A program made the translations under genes and the position numbers. From assembly GCA_900554415.1 (NCBI GenBank), contig USGU01000016.1, forward strand, positions 1-57,452: 57,452 bases of DNA. Reading direction: 5' to 3'. Source of the stretch: an uncultured Lachnospiraceae bacterium. Lineage in GTDB: Bacteria > Bacillota > Clostridia > Lachnospirales > Lachnospiraceae. The notes under the pieces are model-generated. The model had not been told where the DNA came from, made no database searches, and was given only the letters and a program-made list of their open reading frames with translations. This document shows, in pieces, positions 57,400 to 57,452 of this stretch (position 1 is the first letter of the stretch; each line of letters opens with the position of its first letter).

Positions 57400-57452
57400 G
57401 CGGGTGTAGTTCAATGGTAGAACACCAGCCTTCCAAGCTGGATACGTGGGTT
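57400..57452 (+). tRNA. tRNA-Gly (anticodon TCC), cut by window end
   Basis: Acceptor start GCGGGTG, D-arm GTTCAATGGTAGAAC, anticodon arm CCAGC-CTTCCAA-GCTGG giving TCC. The sequence stops at the T-arm, so about 20 bases are missing. It is 7 bases after tRNA-Pro. Confidence 0.92.

Noticed and set aside
1..57452. CRISPR arrays, prophage or transposon genes anywhere in the window
   Set aside because: No regularly spaced repeats, integrase, transposase, phage structural or restriction genes were recognised.

Overview
The window looks like the chromosome of an anaerobic, spore-forming-type Firmicute, most likely a Lachnospiraceae-like gut bacterium. This rests on its Low-GC codon use rich in AGA, GGA and CCA, a zinc-ribbon S14, an expanded L17, type III glutamine synthetase, two selenocysteine formate dehydrogenases, an [FeFe] hydrogenase and the rapZ-whiA-HPr-like order. 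The genus cannot be fixed from this sequence alone.

Layout. (1) 1-12275: the S10/spc/alpha ribosomal protein region from the end of rplP to rplQ, with secY, adk, map, a KOW protein and infA. The first ~1.4 kb has clearly different codon use, which fades inside rplX. A fresh promoter precedes rpmJ, and 473 bases between rpmJ and rpsM hold a strongly structured RNA candidate I cannot name. (2) 12379-18580: rpiB, a SleB-type cell-wall hydrolase on the minus strand, uppP, a polar amino acid ABC transporter whose binding protein appears circularly permuted, and an Mrp/NBP35-type Fe-S P-loop ATPase. (3) 18845-30003: a long operon encoding an Mrp/Mbh-like cation antiporter module. It contains a 43-residue leader protein, the E, F, G, MbhD-like, fused MbhE-B and C subunits, four large NuoL/M/N-type subunits, a DUF1576-like membrane protein and a MOSC protein. 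(4) 30226-42829: a formate/hydrogen region. A Moco/Tuco riboswitch controls a Sec formate dehydrogenase, two HycB-like four-cluster ferredoxins and an [FeFe] hydrogenase, which is the subunit set of hydrogen-dependent CO2 reductase (HDCR). After two minus-strand regulators (LysR, PucR-like) comes a second Sec formate dehydrogenase with a NuoG-like N-terminus, paired with a NuoF-tail/GltD-like flavoprotein. (5) 43045-49242: a degenerate sigma-70-like protein, an amidase with a SPOR domain, a CNNM/CorC-type membrane protein, then murB-rapZ-whiA and an HPr-like protein lacking His15. (6) 49353-57452: a lipid-kinase-like protein, tRNA-Glu, fba, glnN, a HAAS-domain membrane protein, an Asn/Lys-rich small protein, an RlmL-like methyltransferase, rdgB, a YfcE-type phosphoesterase, and a tRNA-Pro/tRNA-Gly cluster cut by the window end.

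How it fits together. Regions 3 and 4 form the most interesting block. A soluble formate/H2/CO2 enzyme set lies directly downstream of an Mbh-like ion-translocating module that lacks every membrane hydrogenase or NuoB/C/D/H/I subunit. The neighbourhood suggests formate and H2 metabolism is tied to ion gradients, but no physical connector is visible. All calls come from reading the sequence and translations by eye; no database search was run.
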